This document shows, in pieces, positions 1 to 11,500 of a DNA stretch of 64,000 nt (the stretch's first letter is position 1; every line of letters begins with the position of its first letter). The stretch is from Argonema galeatum A003/A1 (GTDB lineage Bacteria; Cyanobacteriota; Cyanobacteriia; Cyanobacteriales; Aerosakkonemataceae), in contig NZ_JAIQZM010000009.1 of NCBI RefSeq assembly GCF_023333595.1, positions 85,553 through 149,552 of the forward strand, read 5' to 3'. Below the pieces are notes generated by a model. It had not been told where the DNA came from. It saw only the letters and a program-made list of their open reading frames with translations, and did not search any database. Made by a program: the position numbers and the translations under genes.

Positions 1-1386
1 GCCCTTGATTTCGCATCTATTGTGCAAGCGGCTCAAGCTTTATCCAGTAAAATTCAGATTGATGAATTGCTCGGCACCCTCAATCAAATTATTTTGCAAA
101 CTTCTGGGGCAGAAACTTGTGCTTTGCTACTCCCCGATCGGGATGAATGGCAAATCCGGGCAATAACTCACATCAATCCAGATAACGAGTTACCCACAAC
201 CCTGCTGCAAACCCAACCTCTTGATGGCTCTGTGGCGATTCCGCTCAAGCTGATTTATTATGTCAAACATACCCTGCAAACTGTGGTTATTGAAGGCGGC
301 AAAACCGAGATTCCGGGTTTAATGAATGACTGTATTCTCCAGTATCAGTCTCAGAGTATGCTATGTACTCCGATTGTCGATCGGGGAAATTTAGTTGGCA
401 TACTTTATCTCGAACATCGCTCGACGAAAGGAGTGTTTACTGGCGATCGTCTGCTCGTCCTCAACTTCCTCTGCACTCAGGCTGCCATTTCCCTAGAAAA
501 TGCGCGACTGTATCAGCAAGCGCAGGACTACGCCCACCAGGTTGAACAATCACAACTGCAATTAGTGCAGAGCGAAAAAATGTCGGCTTTGGGGAACTTG
601 GTGGCGGGGGTTGCCCATGAGATCAACAATCCAGTCGGTTTTATTTCTGGGAATATTCATGAAGCGATCGCTGCCGTCAAAGATCTTACGGAATACTTGC
701 AACTCTATCAAGAAAAATTTCCCAATCCCGGATATGAAATAGAGGAAAAAGCCGAAGAATTTGACATCGAATATCTCGTAGAAGATTTACCCAAAATGTT
801 GAATTCGATGCAAGTTGGGTGCGATCGCATCCAAGGGATCAGCACCAGCCTTCGTACCTTCTCCAGAGCCGACAAAGATTACAAAGTTCCTTTCAATATT
901 CATGATGGTATTGACAGTACGATTTTGATTCTCAAACACCGATTGAAAGCCAACGAACAGCGTCCAGCTATTGAAGTAGTGAAAGAGTACGGGAACTTGC
1001 CATCAGTTGAGTGCTTCCCCGGACAATTAAATCAGGTGTTTATGAATATATTGGCGAATGCCATTGATGCACTGGAAGAATCAAATCGGGAACAGAGTTT
1101 TGAGAAGATTAAAGCCCAAGCCAATTGCATCACGATTCGGACAGAAATAAAGTCTTCTGAGTGGGTGGCGATTCGCATTTCTGACAACGGGCCTGGGATA
1201 TCTGATGAGATAAAAGCGAATATTTTTGACCACTTATTTACAACCAAAGGTGTGGGGAAAGGCACAGGATTGGGTTTGGCGATCGCCCGCCAGATTGTGG
1301 TTGAGAAACACGGCGGTACAATAAAGGTAAATTCTGTATTGGGAGAAGGGACGGAGTTTGCGATCGCGTTACCTGCGCCTACTTAG
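1..1386 (+). CDS. C-terminal part of a GAF-histidine kinase (5' end outside window)
   Basis: The reading frame is open from base 1, so the gene starts upstream; the GTG at 22 is internal. The visible part begins with the linker and GAF domain typical of cyanobacterial multi-sensor kinases (about codons 8-165). A short coiled coil follows, then a HisKA region with the phospho-acceptor in VAHEINNP (about 610-633), an N-box ([14 protein letters not shown]), and G boxes SDNGPGI and GKGTGLGLAIA. It should therefore autophosphorylate on His and pass phosphate to a response regulator that is not in the window. The GAF-to-kinase layout and motif wording closely match the C-terminus of the 2080-residue kinase at 31833-38075, so the missing 5' part may carry the same Ser/Thr kinase and AAA modules; that is inference. 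It ends with TAG at 1384 and is followed by a convergent gene. Confidence 0.9.
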   Translation, partial: ALDFASIVQAAQALSSKIQIDELLGTLNQIILQTSGAETCALLLPDRDEWQIRAITHINPDNELPTTLLQTQPLDGSVAIPLKLIYYVKHTLQTVVIEGGKTEIPGLMNDCILQYQSQSMLCTPIVDRGNLVGILYLEHRSTKGVFTGDRLLVLNFLCTQAAISLENARLYQQAQDYAHQVEQSQLQLVQSEKMSALGNLVAGVAHEINNPVGFISGNIHEAIAAVKDLTEYLQLYQEKFPNPGYEIEEKAEEFDIEYLVEDLPKMLNSMQVGCDRIQGISTSLRTFSRADKDYKVPFNIHDGIDSTILILKHRLKANEQRPAIEVVKEYGNLPSVECFPGQLNQVFMNILANAIDALEESNREQSFEKIKAQANCITIRTEIKSSEWVAIRISDNGPGISDEIKANIFDHLFTTKGVGKGTGLGLAIARQIVVEKHGGTIKVNSVLGEGTEFAIALPAPT

Positions 1387-1460
1387 AGCAAAGTCATTTG
1401 TATACTATCCACAGACTTGGGTAAAGTGATTGCAAATCTGAAATTTGAAAGCTTTACCAA

Positions 1461-2792
1461 TTATTTTACTCTGCTGTGATAAACCACTCCACAAATTGCT
1501 GCTAACAACAACCACCCCAATGTATTGACCCGTAAATCAAATAGCGTTACGTCTACAGTGTTGAATAAAGTACAACCTAAAAAAGCAACTATAAAACTGA
1601 ATAATATTAATCTATCTTGACTATTTCCAGGCCAATCTCGCAGTAATAAAATGCTTTGTGCAATTACCCAACCGACTAAAGTAAAAAACAGCATTGCGAT
1701 AGGAATGCCGATTTCTGCTGTTAGCATCAAAAATAAACTATGGGGATGACCTAGCCAAATAGGGATTTGTGTGGTAGAATATTTTGCAACATAAAGCGGG
1801 GTAAAATTCCGCAATCCCCAACCAGTTAAAGGACGCTGCTGAGTCATCCACAAAGCGAAGTTCCATTGGGTTGTTCGCAGAAAAGGTATCGGTCGATTCT
1901 GATACATTTGATCTGTGAGTCGCGCCCAAAAGAAAGCAGGGACAATTTTTCGCAGTAATTCATTTATCGGTGAAGGTGCATAAGCTGCTGAAAGAACTAT
2001 ACCACCTATTCCAGCAACTGCGGCTACCAGCCAACGCCAGCCAAGGTATACTGCAAAAGCAAGACAGGCGAGAGGTGCTAGAGCCCAAGCATTGCGAGAG
2101 TTAGTTAAGATGAGAGCGATCGCATTTGCAATTACAACTACAATCAGAAATAAGGATTGGGAATTGGTAATTTTCCCCCGTTCCTCCGCTCTTTTCGTAG
2201 CGAGTTGCCAATTTTCAATCAACAACCCCTGGGCTAGAATGAAAACGATCGTGAGATAAGCGGCGAGGATATTGGCGTACATGAAGACTGACGCCATTCT
2301 ACCTGGGGGATTGCCAGTGGGTGCGATCGCATAACCTACAATAGTTTCTAATAAACTTGGACTACCCCAACTTAAAAATAACTGCAAATAGCCAAGAATT
2401 ACTATTGGCAGAGAAGGTAAAACCAAAATCCAAGCGACGCGCCGCAGTTGAGTCGGTGTCTGTATTAATTCGCCGAACGATATAAGCAGCAGAAAAAACG
2501 GTAAAAAATTAGCCAACCCCAAGAAAGCTTCAGGGCGATTAAAGGCTAAGCTGGCTGAAAAGACGAGCAAAAGGCTTAAAACAGCAATTCCCCAGTTGAG
2601 TGGGCGTTTGATAATCGTGTTGAACTTTTGCTTTCCGGTTCCCAATATTGCCAAAGCTAGAGGTACTGCACCCAAAGCTGGAAATAAGGGAAAAATCAGC
2701 AATCCTAGCTGGGCGAAATTCCAGCATAACTCCAAACTAGGATCGAGAATAGATTTTAGATTTTCGATTTTGAATTTTGGTTTCATCTTCAA
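1461..2792 (-). CDS. O-antigen ligase/polymerase-like (Wzy_C) membrane protein
   Basis: This 443-residue protein has about ten hydrophobic segments and fits the O-antigen ligase/IctB superfamily. The motif region GWGLRNFTPLYV followed by GHPHSLFLMLTAEIGIP is the typical periplasmic-loop-and-helix signature, with the conserved His that precedes a Leu-rich membrane helix. Such proteins transfer or polymerise lipid-linked glycans at the inner membrane; cyanobacterial relatives have often been labelled bicarbonate transporters (IctB) without firm support. The first 18 or so residues (KPKFKIENLKSI) come from a gap-type repeat resembling those in other genes here, so the start is uncertain and a later start would remove only a non-conserved tail. 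It lies 25 bp downstream of the YaaW-like gene on the same strand and may be co-transcribed with it. The substrate cannot be told. Confidence 0.75.
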   Translation of the reverse strand: MKMKPKFKIENLKSILDPSLELCWNFAQLGLLIFPLFPALGAVPLALAILGTGKQKFNTIIKRPLNWGIAVLSLLLVFSASLAFNRPEAFLGLANFLPFFLLLISFGELIQTPTQLRRVAWILVLPSLPIVILGYLQLFLSWGSPSLLETIVGYAIAPTGNPPGRMASVFMYANILAAYLTIVFILAQGLLIENWQLATKRAEERGKITNSQSLFLIVVVIANAIALILTNSRNAWALAPLACLAFAVYLGWRWLVAAVAGIGGIVLSAAYAPSPINELLRKIVPAFFWARLTDQMYQNRPIPFLRTTQWNFALWMTQQRPLTGWGLRNFTPLYVAKYSTTQIPIWLGHPHSLFLMLTAEIGIPIAMLFFTLVGWVIAQSILLLRDWPGNSQDRLILFSFIVAFLGCTLFNTVDVTLFDLRVNTLGWLLLAAICGVVYHSRVK

Positions 2793-2817
2793 TTCTTCAA
2801 TCTCAAATCTAAAATTT

Positions 2818-3660
2818 TTATGCTATTTGCCAACATTCTGTGCGAGTGAGACGAATTTGTGCAAGAGCGAATATAGTAGGAATGATGCGGGCGTAGTTGG
2901 TTGCGATCGCTCTCCAACCCAGATCCGCAAAAAACCAAGTCCACAGCGCTGGGCCTAAAAAAGCAAACACACCGCGAACAGCGCTATAACGCGCAGCACT
3001 CAAAGCCATCCCGCGTTCGGCAGCCTGAAGCATTGTATAGCTTTGGAACTTCGTCACAGCCGCTAAACCCCCAGAAACCGCCGCTTCCCTGGCAATTTGA
3101 TATCTGGCAAAATGAAGTGCAAACTGATGGGCGATTTGTTGGAGTACCATCGGTTTTACAATAGAACTGACTGCCAAAGCGCTTCCACCCTTGACAAGCC
3201 AACCCAAAGGATCGCGCTGTACGGAAAGCGGAAGAGGTTCAGAAAGCTTAGTTTCAGCAAGCGACTCCTGCACTCGCAGAGTCAAAGCATCTCGATCTGC
3301 AATTGGTAATTGTTTCCACGCCCGCTTCAGCAGATGGAGAAAGATCTCTGCTTCTATCTCCGTAGTGGAAAGTTTGTTTGAGAAGCGAATTTTGAGATAA
3401 CGACAAACCTGAATCAAGGTTTGGCGGTAACTCACTTCCTGGGTGCGTCCCCGCAATACCGTCAAGCCATCCGCCGCCAAGAAACGAAATCTATCCTCTA
3501 GGATATCCAGCCAAGATTCGCGATCGTGGCTTTGTACCTCTATAGGATCGGGTGTGCCAACATAGTCTAGGGGATTAAACCTACGACAGAACAGAATTGC
3601 CGTTAGTTGTTGCAATTCTTCTTCTGTTGCTAATTCCAGCGCCGATCTCAGCTCATCCAA
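2818..3660 (-). CDS. YaaW-like (UPF0174) family protein
   Basis: This 280-residue protein has an N-terminal helical part with EELQQLTAILFCRRFNPLDYV. The C-terminal half is rich in Ala/Gly and hydrophobic residues, with a segment like LGPALWTWFFADLGWRAI followed by ARIIPTIFALAQIRL. That ending, with a small hydrophobic hairpin followed by a pattern of the type RIIPxIxxxAxIRL, is what is seen in the YaaW/UPF0174 family. The family has no settled biochemical function. The gene is divergent from the FAD oxidoreductase at 3738 (78 bp between starts) and is followed at 25 bp by the O-antigen-ligase-like gene. Family assignment is from recalled motif similarity, so it is moderate. Confidence 0.55.
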   Translation of the reverse strand: MDELRSALELATEEELQQLTAILFCRRFNPLDYVGTPDPIEVQSHDRESWLDILEDRFRFLAADGLTVLRGRTQEVSYRQTLIQVCRYLKIRFSNKLSTTEIEAEIFLHLLKRAWKQLPIADRDALTLRVQESLAETKLSEPLPLSVQRDPLGWLVKGGSALAVSSIVKPMVLQQIAHQFALHFARYQIAREAAVSGGLAAVTKFQSYTMLQAAERGMALSAARYSAVRGVFAFLGPALWTWFFADLGWRAIATNYARIIPTIFALAQIRLTRTECWQIA

Positions 3661-3737
3661 AATGGAACCCTCCCAGACCCCAGATTCGTTGCTGTCCCTT
3701 ATTCTACTTCTATTGTCTCAATGCGGGAGGTAAAGTC

Positions 3738-4790
3738 GTGTTTGATGTTGCCGTTATTGGTGCTGGCGTAGCTGGATTGACTGTGGCTCAACAATTACAG
3801 CAATGTGGATACGCTGTGGTGGTGGTGGATAAATCCCGTGGTGTGGGAGGACGTGCGGCGACGCGGCGCTTACACGGTACTCGTGCGGATCATGGGTTGC
3901 GCTATCTAGAACCAGTTGGGGAGATGTCCCAGCACTTGGTGAAGGTGTTGTGCGATCGCAACATTCTTCAATTGTGGACTCATAAGGTTGACTCCTGTCA
4001 ATCCAAAATCCAAAATCCAAAATCCAAAATTCCCCGTTATGTGGCGTCAGAGGGGATGAATGCGATCGCGAAATTCTTAGCTACTGGTTTGCAAATTCAG
4101 CTAAATCAGCGAGTGCAAGCAATTACCGCCACGGATGATAAAATTTGGCATCTAGGTTTTGAGGCTGCTGAAAATATAACCGCCAAAGCAGTAGTGGTGG
4201 CAATTCCCGCGCCACAAGCTTTTATGTTACTGGAGCCATTAGCTGAGAGTATTTTACCAGCTGAGTTTGTGGATAAGTTGCGATCGGTCTTGTTTGATCC
4301 CTGTTTGGCTGTCATAGCAGGCTATCCGGGTCGGGGAGAGCTAAATTTAGAGTGGAATTCTACTGTTTTTTCTGATAATTCCGATCTAGCTTGGATCGGT
4401 TTGGATAGCAGCAAGCGCCCAAACGCTGAATTCCCGGTTTTTGTGATGCACAGCAGTGCCGAATTTGCCAAAAATTATATAGATGCTGAAGATTTAAACC
4501 CTGTTGCACAACATCTGTTAGCGACGGCGGCGACAGAATTAAACCTATCTTGGTTTGCTGTGCCAGAATGGTTTCAGATTCACAGGTGGCGTTATGCGTT
4601 TCCCAGTCATCCTTTACAGTCAGCTTTTCTGGATGCCCAGACAAGTTTACCTTTAATCTGTTGTGGCGATTGGTGCGGAGGAAACTTGGTAGAAAGTGCT
4701 TTAAATTCTGGATTAGCTGCTGCTGAACAAATTAATCGGCAGCTTCGGAATTTATCTCTGCCTGGTGCAAGTTTTTTTGATACTCTTTAG
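3738..4790 (+). CDS. FAD-dependent amine-oxidase/renalase-like oxidoreductase
   Basis: The start chosen is GTG 3738, which gives VFDVAVIGAGVAGLTVAQQL: the dinucleotide-binding GxGxxG motif falls at the very N-terminus, as usual. GGGAGG at 3725-3730 is a strong ribosome site 7 bases upstream. The frame remains open back to 3597, but that part overlaps the divergent YaaW-like gene and is unlikely to be used. The product is about 350 residues, with the second FAD motif DKSRGVGGRAATRR and a C-terminal CGDWCGGNLVESALNSGLAAA that closes around the flavin. This is the layout of the renalase-like NAD(P)/FAD oxidoreductases common in cyanobacteria; the substrate is unknown. Codons from bases 4000-4031 are a run of an ATCCAAA-type intergenic repeat encoding QSKIQNPKSKIP, sitting in frame in the middle of the enzyme. 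Confidence 0.85.
   Translation: MFDVAVIGAGVAGLTVAQQLQQCGYAVVVVDKSRGVGGRAATRRLHGTRADHGLRYLEPVGEMSQHLVKVLCDRNILQLWTHKVDSCQSKIQNPKSKIPRYVASEGMNAIAKFLATGLQIQLNQRVQAITATDDKIWHLGFEAAENITAKAVVVAIPAPQAFMLLEPLAESILPAEFVDKLRSVLFDPCLAVIAGYPGRGELNLEWNSTVFSDNSDLAWIGLDSSKRPNAEFPVFVMHSSAEFAKNYIDAEDLNPVAQHLLATAATELNLSWFAVPEWFQIHRWRYAFPSHPLQSAFLDAQTSLPLICCGDWCGGNLVESALNSGLAAAEQINRQLRNLSLPGASFFDTL
4000..4031. repeat. in-gene copy of ATCCAAA-type short repeat
   Basis: Four tandem copies of the 8-base unit ATCCAAAA/ATCCAAAT occur inside the FAD oxidoreductase and are translated as a QSKIQNPKSKI stretch. Related tracts occur in gaps and other genes at 2735-2800, 33009-33048, 33767-33862, 41660-41710 and 56925-56955. 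Confidence 0.8.
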
Positions 4791-4842
4791 TGGAGTAGAG
4801 ATATTTTTTTTAATCGCAAAGGTTCGCAGAGGACAGAAGAAG

Positions 4843-5193
4843 ATGAATATTAGTATTATTGGCGATAAGTTTATTCTCGATCTGGAATGGTACGAACAAC
4901 TGTGGGCATTTACGCTGAACAAAAGCTTTGAAATTCCGCTCGATCGCATCGAACGAGTCACATCCGAAGAACCACAAAGTAATTGGGCAGAAATTCGCGC
5001 CCCCGGAACTTTTCTGCCCGGAGTGATTAAAGCCGGAACCTACTACACCCAAAGGGGTAAAGAATTTTGGTATGTCACAAAAGAACAAGATTATTTGACT
5101 CTCGAACTAAAGGATGAACCTTTCAAAAGAATTATCATCACAATTGATAATAGCGAACAATGGGTAGAACGAATTACAGCTTTGCTTCGTTAA
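4843..5193 (+). CDS. small PH-like conserved hypothetical protein
   Basis: The start chosen is ATG 4843 (MNISIIGDKFILDLEWYEQLWAF); an upstream in-frame ATG at 4765 would overlap the preceding gene and adds a non-conserved leader. The 116-residue product is mainly beta strand with a C-terminal helix. It carries the pattern FEIPLDRIERV, RAPGTFLPGVIKAGTYY, FWYVTK and IIITIDNSEQWVERI. A family of small bacterial proteins with this pattern exists and looks like a pleckstrin-homology-type fold; no biochemical role is established. It follows the FAD enzyme by 52 bp on the same strand. Confidence 0.75.
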   Translation: MNISIIGDKFILDLEWYEQLWAFTLNKSFEIPLDRIERVTSEEPQSNWAEIRAPGTFLPGVIKAGTYYTQRGKEFWYVTKEQDYLTLELKDEPFKRIIITIDNSEQWVERITALLR

Positions 5194-5231
5194 GTCAACG
5201 AGAAAGTCTCGCTCAAAGCAGGAGAAAATTA

Positions 5232-5405
5232 ATGTCTTACAGCAACTTTACTCTAAGTTCTGTCATCAAACAATTTAGCCTAACTCTCAAAGACAAAAAT
5301 GATTTGTTTTTTGATGTTGGCGAAATCAAACCCAGCGAATATTTAGAATTTACCCTGAAATACAATCTTCCCTTAGCTGGGGAGATACAGCGGAAACCGC
5401 TGTAA
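5232..5405 (+). pseudogene. N-terminal remnant of a cyanobacterial hypothetical gene
   Basis: ATG 5232 follows a good AGGAG site (5219-5223) and gives a 57-residue product. The first 50 residues (MSYSNFTLSSVIKQFSLTL then LFFDVGEIKPSEYLEFTLKY) read like the beginning of a larger cyanobacterial protein, in which NLPLA is normally followed by a long catalytic-type body. Here the frame runs into unrelated sequence (AGEIQRKPL) and stops. I read it as a 5' fragment whose remainder was lost by deletion or repeat insertion; it could still be translated. The family is recalled rather than checked. Confidence 0.5.
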
Positions 5406-5530
5406 TGAAGTACATTTTAAGTAGGGGCTCCGCATTCCGGCAGATGATTTATTGGTAATCAGCAAAGATGAAATACGGTCATCCTTCGCCCTGACCTTTC
5501 GCATACTGTACCTCTTAACAGCGGGAATCG

Positions 5531-5592
5531 CTGTATCTGTGTTCATCTGTCTTCATCTGTGGTAAAATATTAACCCACGATGACAACAGACA
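5531..5592 (+). repeat. partial copy of the MITE-like element (family M)
   Basis: The segment reads ATCTGTGTTCATCTG, then CATCTGTGGTAAAAT, then CGATGACAACAGACAA. It matches the middle of the fuller elements at 50950-51095 and 58531-58696. No terminal inverted repeats remain. It lies just beyond the 3' end of the giant RTX gene. Confidence 0.65.
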
Positions 5593-5594
5593 AA

Positions 5595-8500
5595 TCAATT
5601 TGTCAAATTGGAAATAAAAGCGATCGCACTTCCAGTAATCGAACTCGCTGCAACACCAGTCAAAGACGCCAAAAGTTCATTAGTCGCGGTAACGCGAACG
5701 AGAGTATCTGCTGCTTGATTCCCACTCCCTTGCGTAATTGTCAGATTGCTGAAACGGAGATTACCGCTTAATCCCAATGAATCTTCACCGACAATAAAAT
5801 CAGCGATTATATCAGATCCCGCACCTATTTTTAAAGCAAAAATATCGCGACCTTTGCCACCTTTTAGAAAATCGTTTCCAGCACCGCCGAAGAGAAAATC
5901 GTTTCCTTCACAACCGCAGATAGTATCGTTGCCGATATCTCCGTAAAGAGTATCATTTCCACTTCCACCAGACACTAGATCGTTATCTTGACCCCCCCGC
6001 ACAATATCGTTTCCTTCCCCTCCGCAAATCGTATCGTTGCCTTGGTTTCCATTCAGAATGTCATCGCCTTTACTACCAAGTAAAACGTCATCTCCTTCCA
6101 TTCCCAGCACCGTATCGTTACCTAAGTCACCGCAAAGAGTATCGTTACCTAAATCGCCTGAAATCAGGTCATCATTTTGACCGCCTCGCACAAAATCATC
6201 GTCTTTTCCGGCAAAAATGATATCGTTTCCTTCATTACCGTTAATGACATCTTGACCTTGATTTCCAAACAGTAAATCATCGGCGCCTCTTCCGAAAATA
6301 GTATCGTTACCGATACCGCCAATTAAAATATTGGGATTGGCGTTACCAATAATGATATCGTGGGGAGGATTGCTATCGGGAAGTTTTCCTTTGTAGCTAT
6401 TTTCTCCTAGCTTTTCCAATTCATCGCAACCGCAGCAATCATCCACTTGTGCGATGTCGTTCTCGGTAATCGTAGCACTAACAAATGTAATTCCTAAGCC
6501 GTTATAATTAAGGTCATTACTGATAGCTGAGTGGCTAACTGTACCCGCGTGATTTCCTTCAACTTTGGTATCGTCTACCGCCGCAACGGTTATAGTTTGA
6601 GCGATATTCCAGTTGTTGGGTGTGAAGTTAATGTTGGAAATGGGGTAAATTTGATTACCAGTATCGAAACTAATTGCAACGTCGGCTGTTGGTTGGGAGT
6701 TGAGAAGGAGTTGGTAGCTGGATATTGCACCGCCTTCTACCAAATTCATCCCGTTGGCAGGTTGGATAATTGTTACTCCCGCTACATCGTTATCGGTGAC
6801 GGTTAAATTGGTAGTAGCATTGGTAAAACCATTCGCTGTAGCCGTAATGGTAGCGCTTTGGGAACCATCAACAATGTTATCTTCAACCCCAGCAACAGCA
6901 AAATTAGCAGCAGTTTGTCCAACTGGAATAATTACCGAATTGGGTACAGTTGCTTCGCTGGTATCGCTGCTAGCAAGATTGACAGTTAGCTGAGAAGCCG
7001 TACTTCCAGTGCGAGTAATTGTAGCTGTCGTTGCGATCGCACCCGCACCTTCCGAGAAACTGTTAGGATTGACAGTCAGACTCAGATTTAAAGGTTGCGT
7101 ATCGTTGTCGGTAATATTAACAGCAACGTTGCCAATATTTATGTTATAATCGCTGTCGCTGCTGCTAGCACTGTGACTGATATTGCTGGTGTGATTTCCT
7201 TCAACTTGGGTATCATCGATCGCTGTCACCGTTACTGCTTGGGGAAGATTCCAAGTATTTGGCGTAAAGTTGAGAGAAAGTGGATTTCCCGCACCCGCAC
7301 CCAGGTTAATTTGATTGTTGCTGGGAGTAACATTTACTTGTACGACATTTGTCGGCTGACTCGTCAGAACGATCGCGTAATTATCGGTAGCGCCGCCTTC
7401 GGTAACGTTGGTATTCGATTTGGAAATTGTGACTCCAGCAATATCGTTATCGGCAATATTTACGGTGGCGGTATTGCTAGCACCCAAATTATAGTCAGAG
7501 GTATCAACTAAATTGAGGGTAAGCGTTTCGTTTCCTTCGACTAAATTATCGTCAACTGGGGTAATTGCGACATCCACAAAAGATTGTCCGGTTGCAATTG
7601 TAGCAGTACCAATCAAACTGGGATTGTAATCATTTGAGATTGCTTGTCCCGCAACTGTATAACTGACATTCAAATTGCCAACAGAACCGCCACCGCTGCG
7701 ACTAATTCGGAAAACTCCCACATCGCTACCAGCTTCAGCGGCGTTACCATCAATTGCCTCAATTGTGAGGTTTGGTACTGCTAAATTCACCCCAACAATT
7801 ACCGGGTCGTGGTCAGAAGAACGATAGGGGTCAGCATTGTATAAGCTGCTAACTTGACCTGCTGATTTGAAGTTAGTGTTGTAATCCAAAACGCTGGGTT
7901 CATCAGCATTAATGTGCCATTTTTCTGCACCCGTAACTTGCGCTGCTAGACTGCTGCTAGCTAAAGCATGGTCGAGAGAACCCACCTGACCGTCGAAAAC
8001 ATAAGAGTAGGAACTTATCGGCAGCAGGTTGTTATAGCCTGCATTTGCCAATGTTGTTATCGGGTCTTCCTTGGCGTAGGCATTGAGGTCGCCAACAATT
8101 AAGTAGTCAGAGTCGTTAGTACCTGTGGGATTTGTTGCCAACCATGTTGCCAAATCTTGAGATTGACGAGTGCGAGTTCCATTGGATAGACCTTGACCAT
8201 CGAAGGCGTCTGCATCACCAGAACCTCCAGCACTGGAACCCTTAGATTTAAAGTGATTGACAACTGCTGTAAATTGTCCGCCTGTTGAGTTTTGCTGGAA
8301 GGTTTGCGCCAGGGGTTTGCGTCCAACCAAATCAAATGCACCCGTACCATATCCATCTGGCATGGTTGCGGCTGCACCGACTGGGGTAACTTGGCTTGGT
8401 TTGTAGATTAGTCCAACTGTAATGGCGTCAGTTGCTAAACTGGTGCCGGGATTGACGAAGGTATAAGTGCCAGCACCCGCAACAGTATTGAGTCCGTTGA

Positions 8501-11500
8501 CCAAATTTTGAATGGCGCTGGTAGACCCGTAACCGTCGTTTTCTAATTCCATCAATCCCAGGACATCTGCGCCTGAAGTGACGATCGCTTGGATAATCTT
8601 GTCGCGCTGACGGTTAAACTCAGTTAGGTTCTCTGCGCCGCGTGCTGTGGGAAAGCCACCACCGACACCATCACCGTTAAAGTAATTCAGGACGTTGAAA
8701 CTGGCAACTTTGAGAGTACCGCCAACGCTTGGCGGCGTATTTGGCCGAGGATTGGCAGGTGTAAAGTTGACTCCTGTGGAGGTTTGGATGCGATACCCTT
8801 CAAAACGCTGGTCTAATACTCCGGTGATGTTAGCAACTGTGTCACCACCGCGTAGCGTGTTAGAAGCACTGAGGGGATTGCCGCCACGACCGAAGAGAAT
8901 GGGGTCAGAGTTTTGAACACCGCTACCGTCATCCAAGTAAATCCGACGATTGGCAATATCGGCTTGATATGCAGCATATCCGCTGACGCTGGGAGTATTG
9001 AATTGCGTGTATTGGTCAAGTCTGGCATCTGTACCCGCTTGGTCGCTAGCACCCGTCGCTGAAAGGACAATTTGACCGAAGCGACCTAGCTGGAAATTCT
9101 CGGTGACGGTGAGGTTGTCAGTGGTCGCACTAACGTTGACTAACATTCCTTCGTAGCGTTCTAAGTCGCTGACGGGTAATTGAATGTTTGTAACGGTTGG
9201 TAGGGTGCTAGCGCCTAGATTTGTAACGCTGGTTAAGCTGGAAAGTTGAGTTAGGCTGCTGCTACTGCTGGTGTATTCCCCTACAGTTCCAGTGACTCGG
9301 ACTTTATCGCCAACGTTGCCAGTGAATAGTCCTGTTGGGTCGTAAACAAAGATAGCTTCTGAGGTTGCGGCATTGCCATCTGAGTCGATATCTTCTTCTT
9401 GGATGTAGAAGCCGTTAAGTTTGGTAGAACCAAGGAATGTTCTGGTAATGATACCTTCAATTGTTTGAGTACCGCTAAAGGCAGCATTGAATGTTGAACC
9501 AGTGCCTTGAATGTCGTGAATTTTGGTTGGTGTGGAGATGGTGATGATTTCGCTGCGGGATTTCTGGAAGTTATCTTGTGTCAAGTCTTTGGCGATCGTT
9601 CCATCGTTGTAAAATATGCTATCGCCGTTATCTACTAATAGTTGAACTTGGGTTCCGTTAGTCAAGGAGTTGGGTACTTCGACAATTGACTCGAAACTGC
9701 CGTCTGCATTCAATCCTGTTAAATCGGTTAAGAGTAATTGGGGTGTATCGCTGAGGTTTCCCGTCCAACTATAGAGGCGAAAATCGTTGGGTGCAGTACC
9801 TGTTGCCGAACCGGAAGGCCCTGCTATAATTAGGTATTGGTTGCTAGCATTGCGTTGGATTTCTCGAATTCCGCGTCCGCCTAAGTCGAGTTCGATCGGC
9901 CCACCAATATTTGCACTTGCTGCTGCGCCAGTTACCAAGTCTGCGAAGTTAGTAATTGGTGCGATTAATGCTTTGTTGCGAGTAGCAGTTGGTACGTTTG
10001 GTGCGCGGAATGCAACGTATCCGGTAGTATTATCTGGCGCAATTGTCAACCCTTCAATATTAAAACCGTTGGGAAGTTCTGGCGCTACACCAGTAGCGGC
10101 GTTACTGCTTAAGCTGTAACCGTTTGCATCTCCCCAAGCGATTAAATCAGTTCTTAAATTATCGTATCGACCAACATAATTAAGTGTGGTACTCGCACCA
10201 GTTCCAGAAATATCGGTGGCGAAGAGACGATAGCGGTTTGGACGAGAACTACCGCTGCTAGAATTGCTGTGGGAACCTAACCAAAAAATGCGGTTTCCAA
10301 TCTTAGTTGATGCTTCGATATCGACTTCTCTGGGAACGCCGCCGGAAAGTTGAGTTAAACCGAGTGAAGAGGTAAAGTCAAAACTGTTGAGAGGTGAACC
10401 GGAGTTGGCCCGATCGAACAGTCGAAGTTTTTGATCTTCGTCGTCGCCAACTAACATATAATTAGCATCTATTGCTATTGCCGTACTCGCATCACTCGCG
10501 CCAGTCAAAAACCTCGTACTCGCAGGATTAATCGAAGCAGCGGAAGCAGCATATTTAACGATGTAATCAGCAGTTGCGCTACCATCGCTAACTCTTACGG
10601 TGATATCGGAATACCCGACACTCGCAGGATTAATTTTCAGGTTGTAATTATTTCCCGTGTTAGTCAGGTTTAAATTAGCTAGCGGTACGACGGAAGTATT
10701 GCTGCTGCTGAGAATAGATACTGTAGGATTGGCAGTTTCCGCATCCGCAACTGTAAAATCAATTCCCAAAGTCTTTGCCGGATCGGTAGGATCGTTGATA
10801 ACTCCGCTAACATATCCCGTCCCCGTCGCGGCGAGATTTAAAAATGGAGTGGTGCTATTTTCGCTAATAGTTGGCGGAGTATTGGCGGCGGGATTAACTG
10901 TGGGAGTAGCTGTACCAATTGTGTTATTCGCTTCGTTACTTTCAGTAATATTATTGTTAGGATCGGCAACTAAAGTACCGCTACCCAAAGTACCCGCTAC
11001 GGTGGGAGTAACGTTGACTTCAATTTGAGCAAAATTACTCGAATTAATGCTTCCACCAGTAAAAGTAAGCGTAGAACCGGAAACAGTTGGACTGCCAAAA
11101 CCGCCGCCGAGAACATTCGATGAATTGTAAGTAACGTTGGCGGGTAAAGTGAAGGTTAATTCTATCCCGCTAGCATTAGCAGTACCGTTATTTTGGATAT
11201 CTAAAATGTAGTTAAAAGGAGTGTTAACGGTTAGGAGTCCCGGAGTAGAAGTGCCAACACTTAAATCAGGTTGTGGCGTTCCGTTAACTGTCGTTGTAAC
11301 AGCAGTAGCAGTGTTATTACTTTCGTTGCTTTCGGCTATTGTATTTCCCGGATCTACAACTGCCGTCCCGCTGGTGAGATTACCCGATACAGTTGGTGTA
11401 ACTTGTACGGTGAGAGTAGCATTACTACTAGCATTAATAGCACCACTCGCAAAAGAAATCGTACCGCTATTGCCAGTACGAGTAAAGCCATTTGTTTCGG

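Noticed and set aside
3597-3737. Extended N-terminus of the FAD oxidoreductase
   Set aside because: It overlaps the divergent YaaW-like gene, and the FAD motif with a strong ribosome site begins at 3738.
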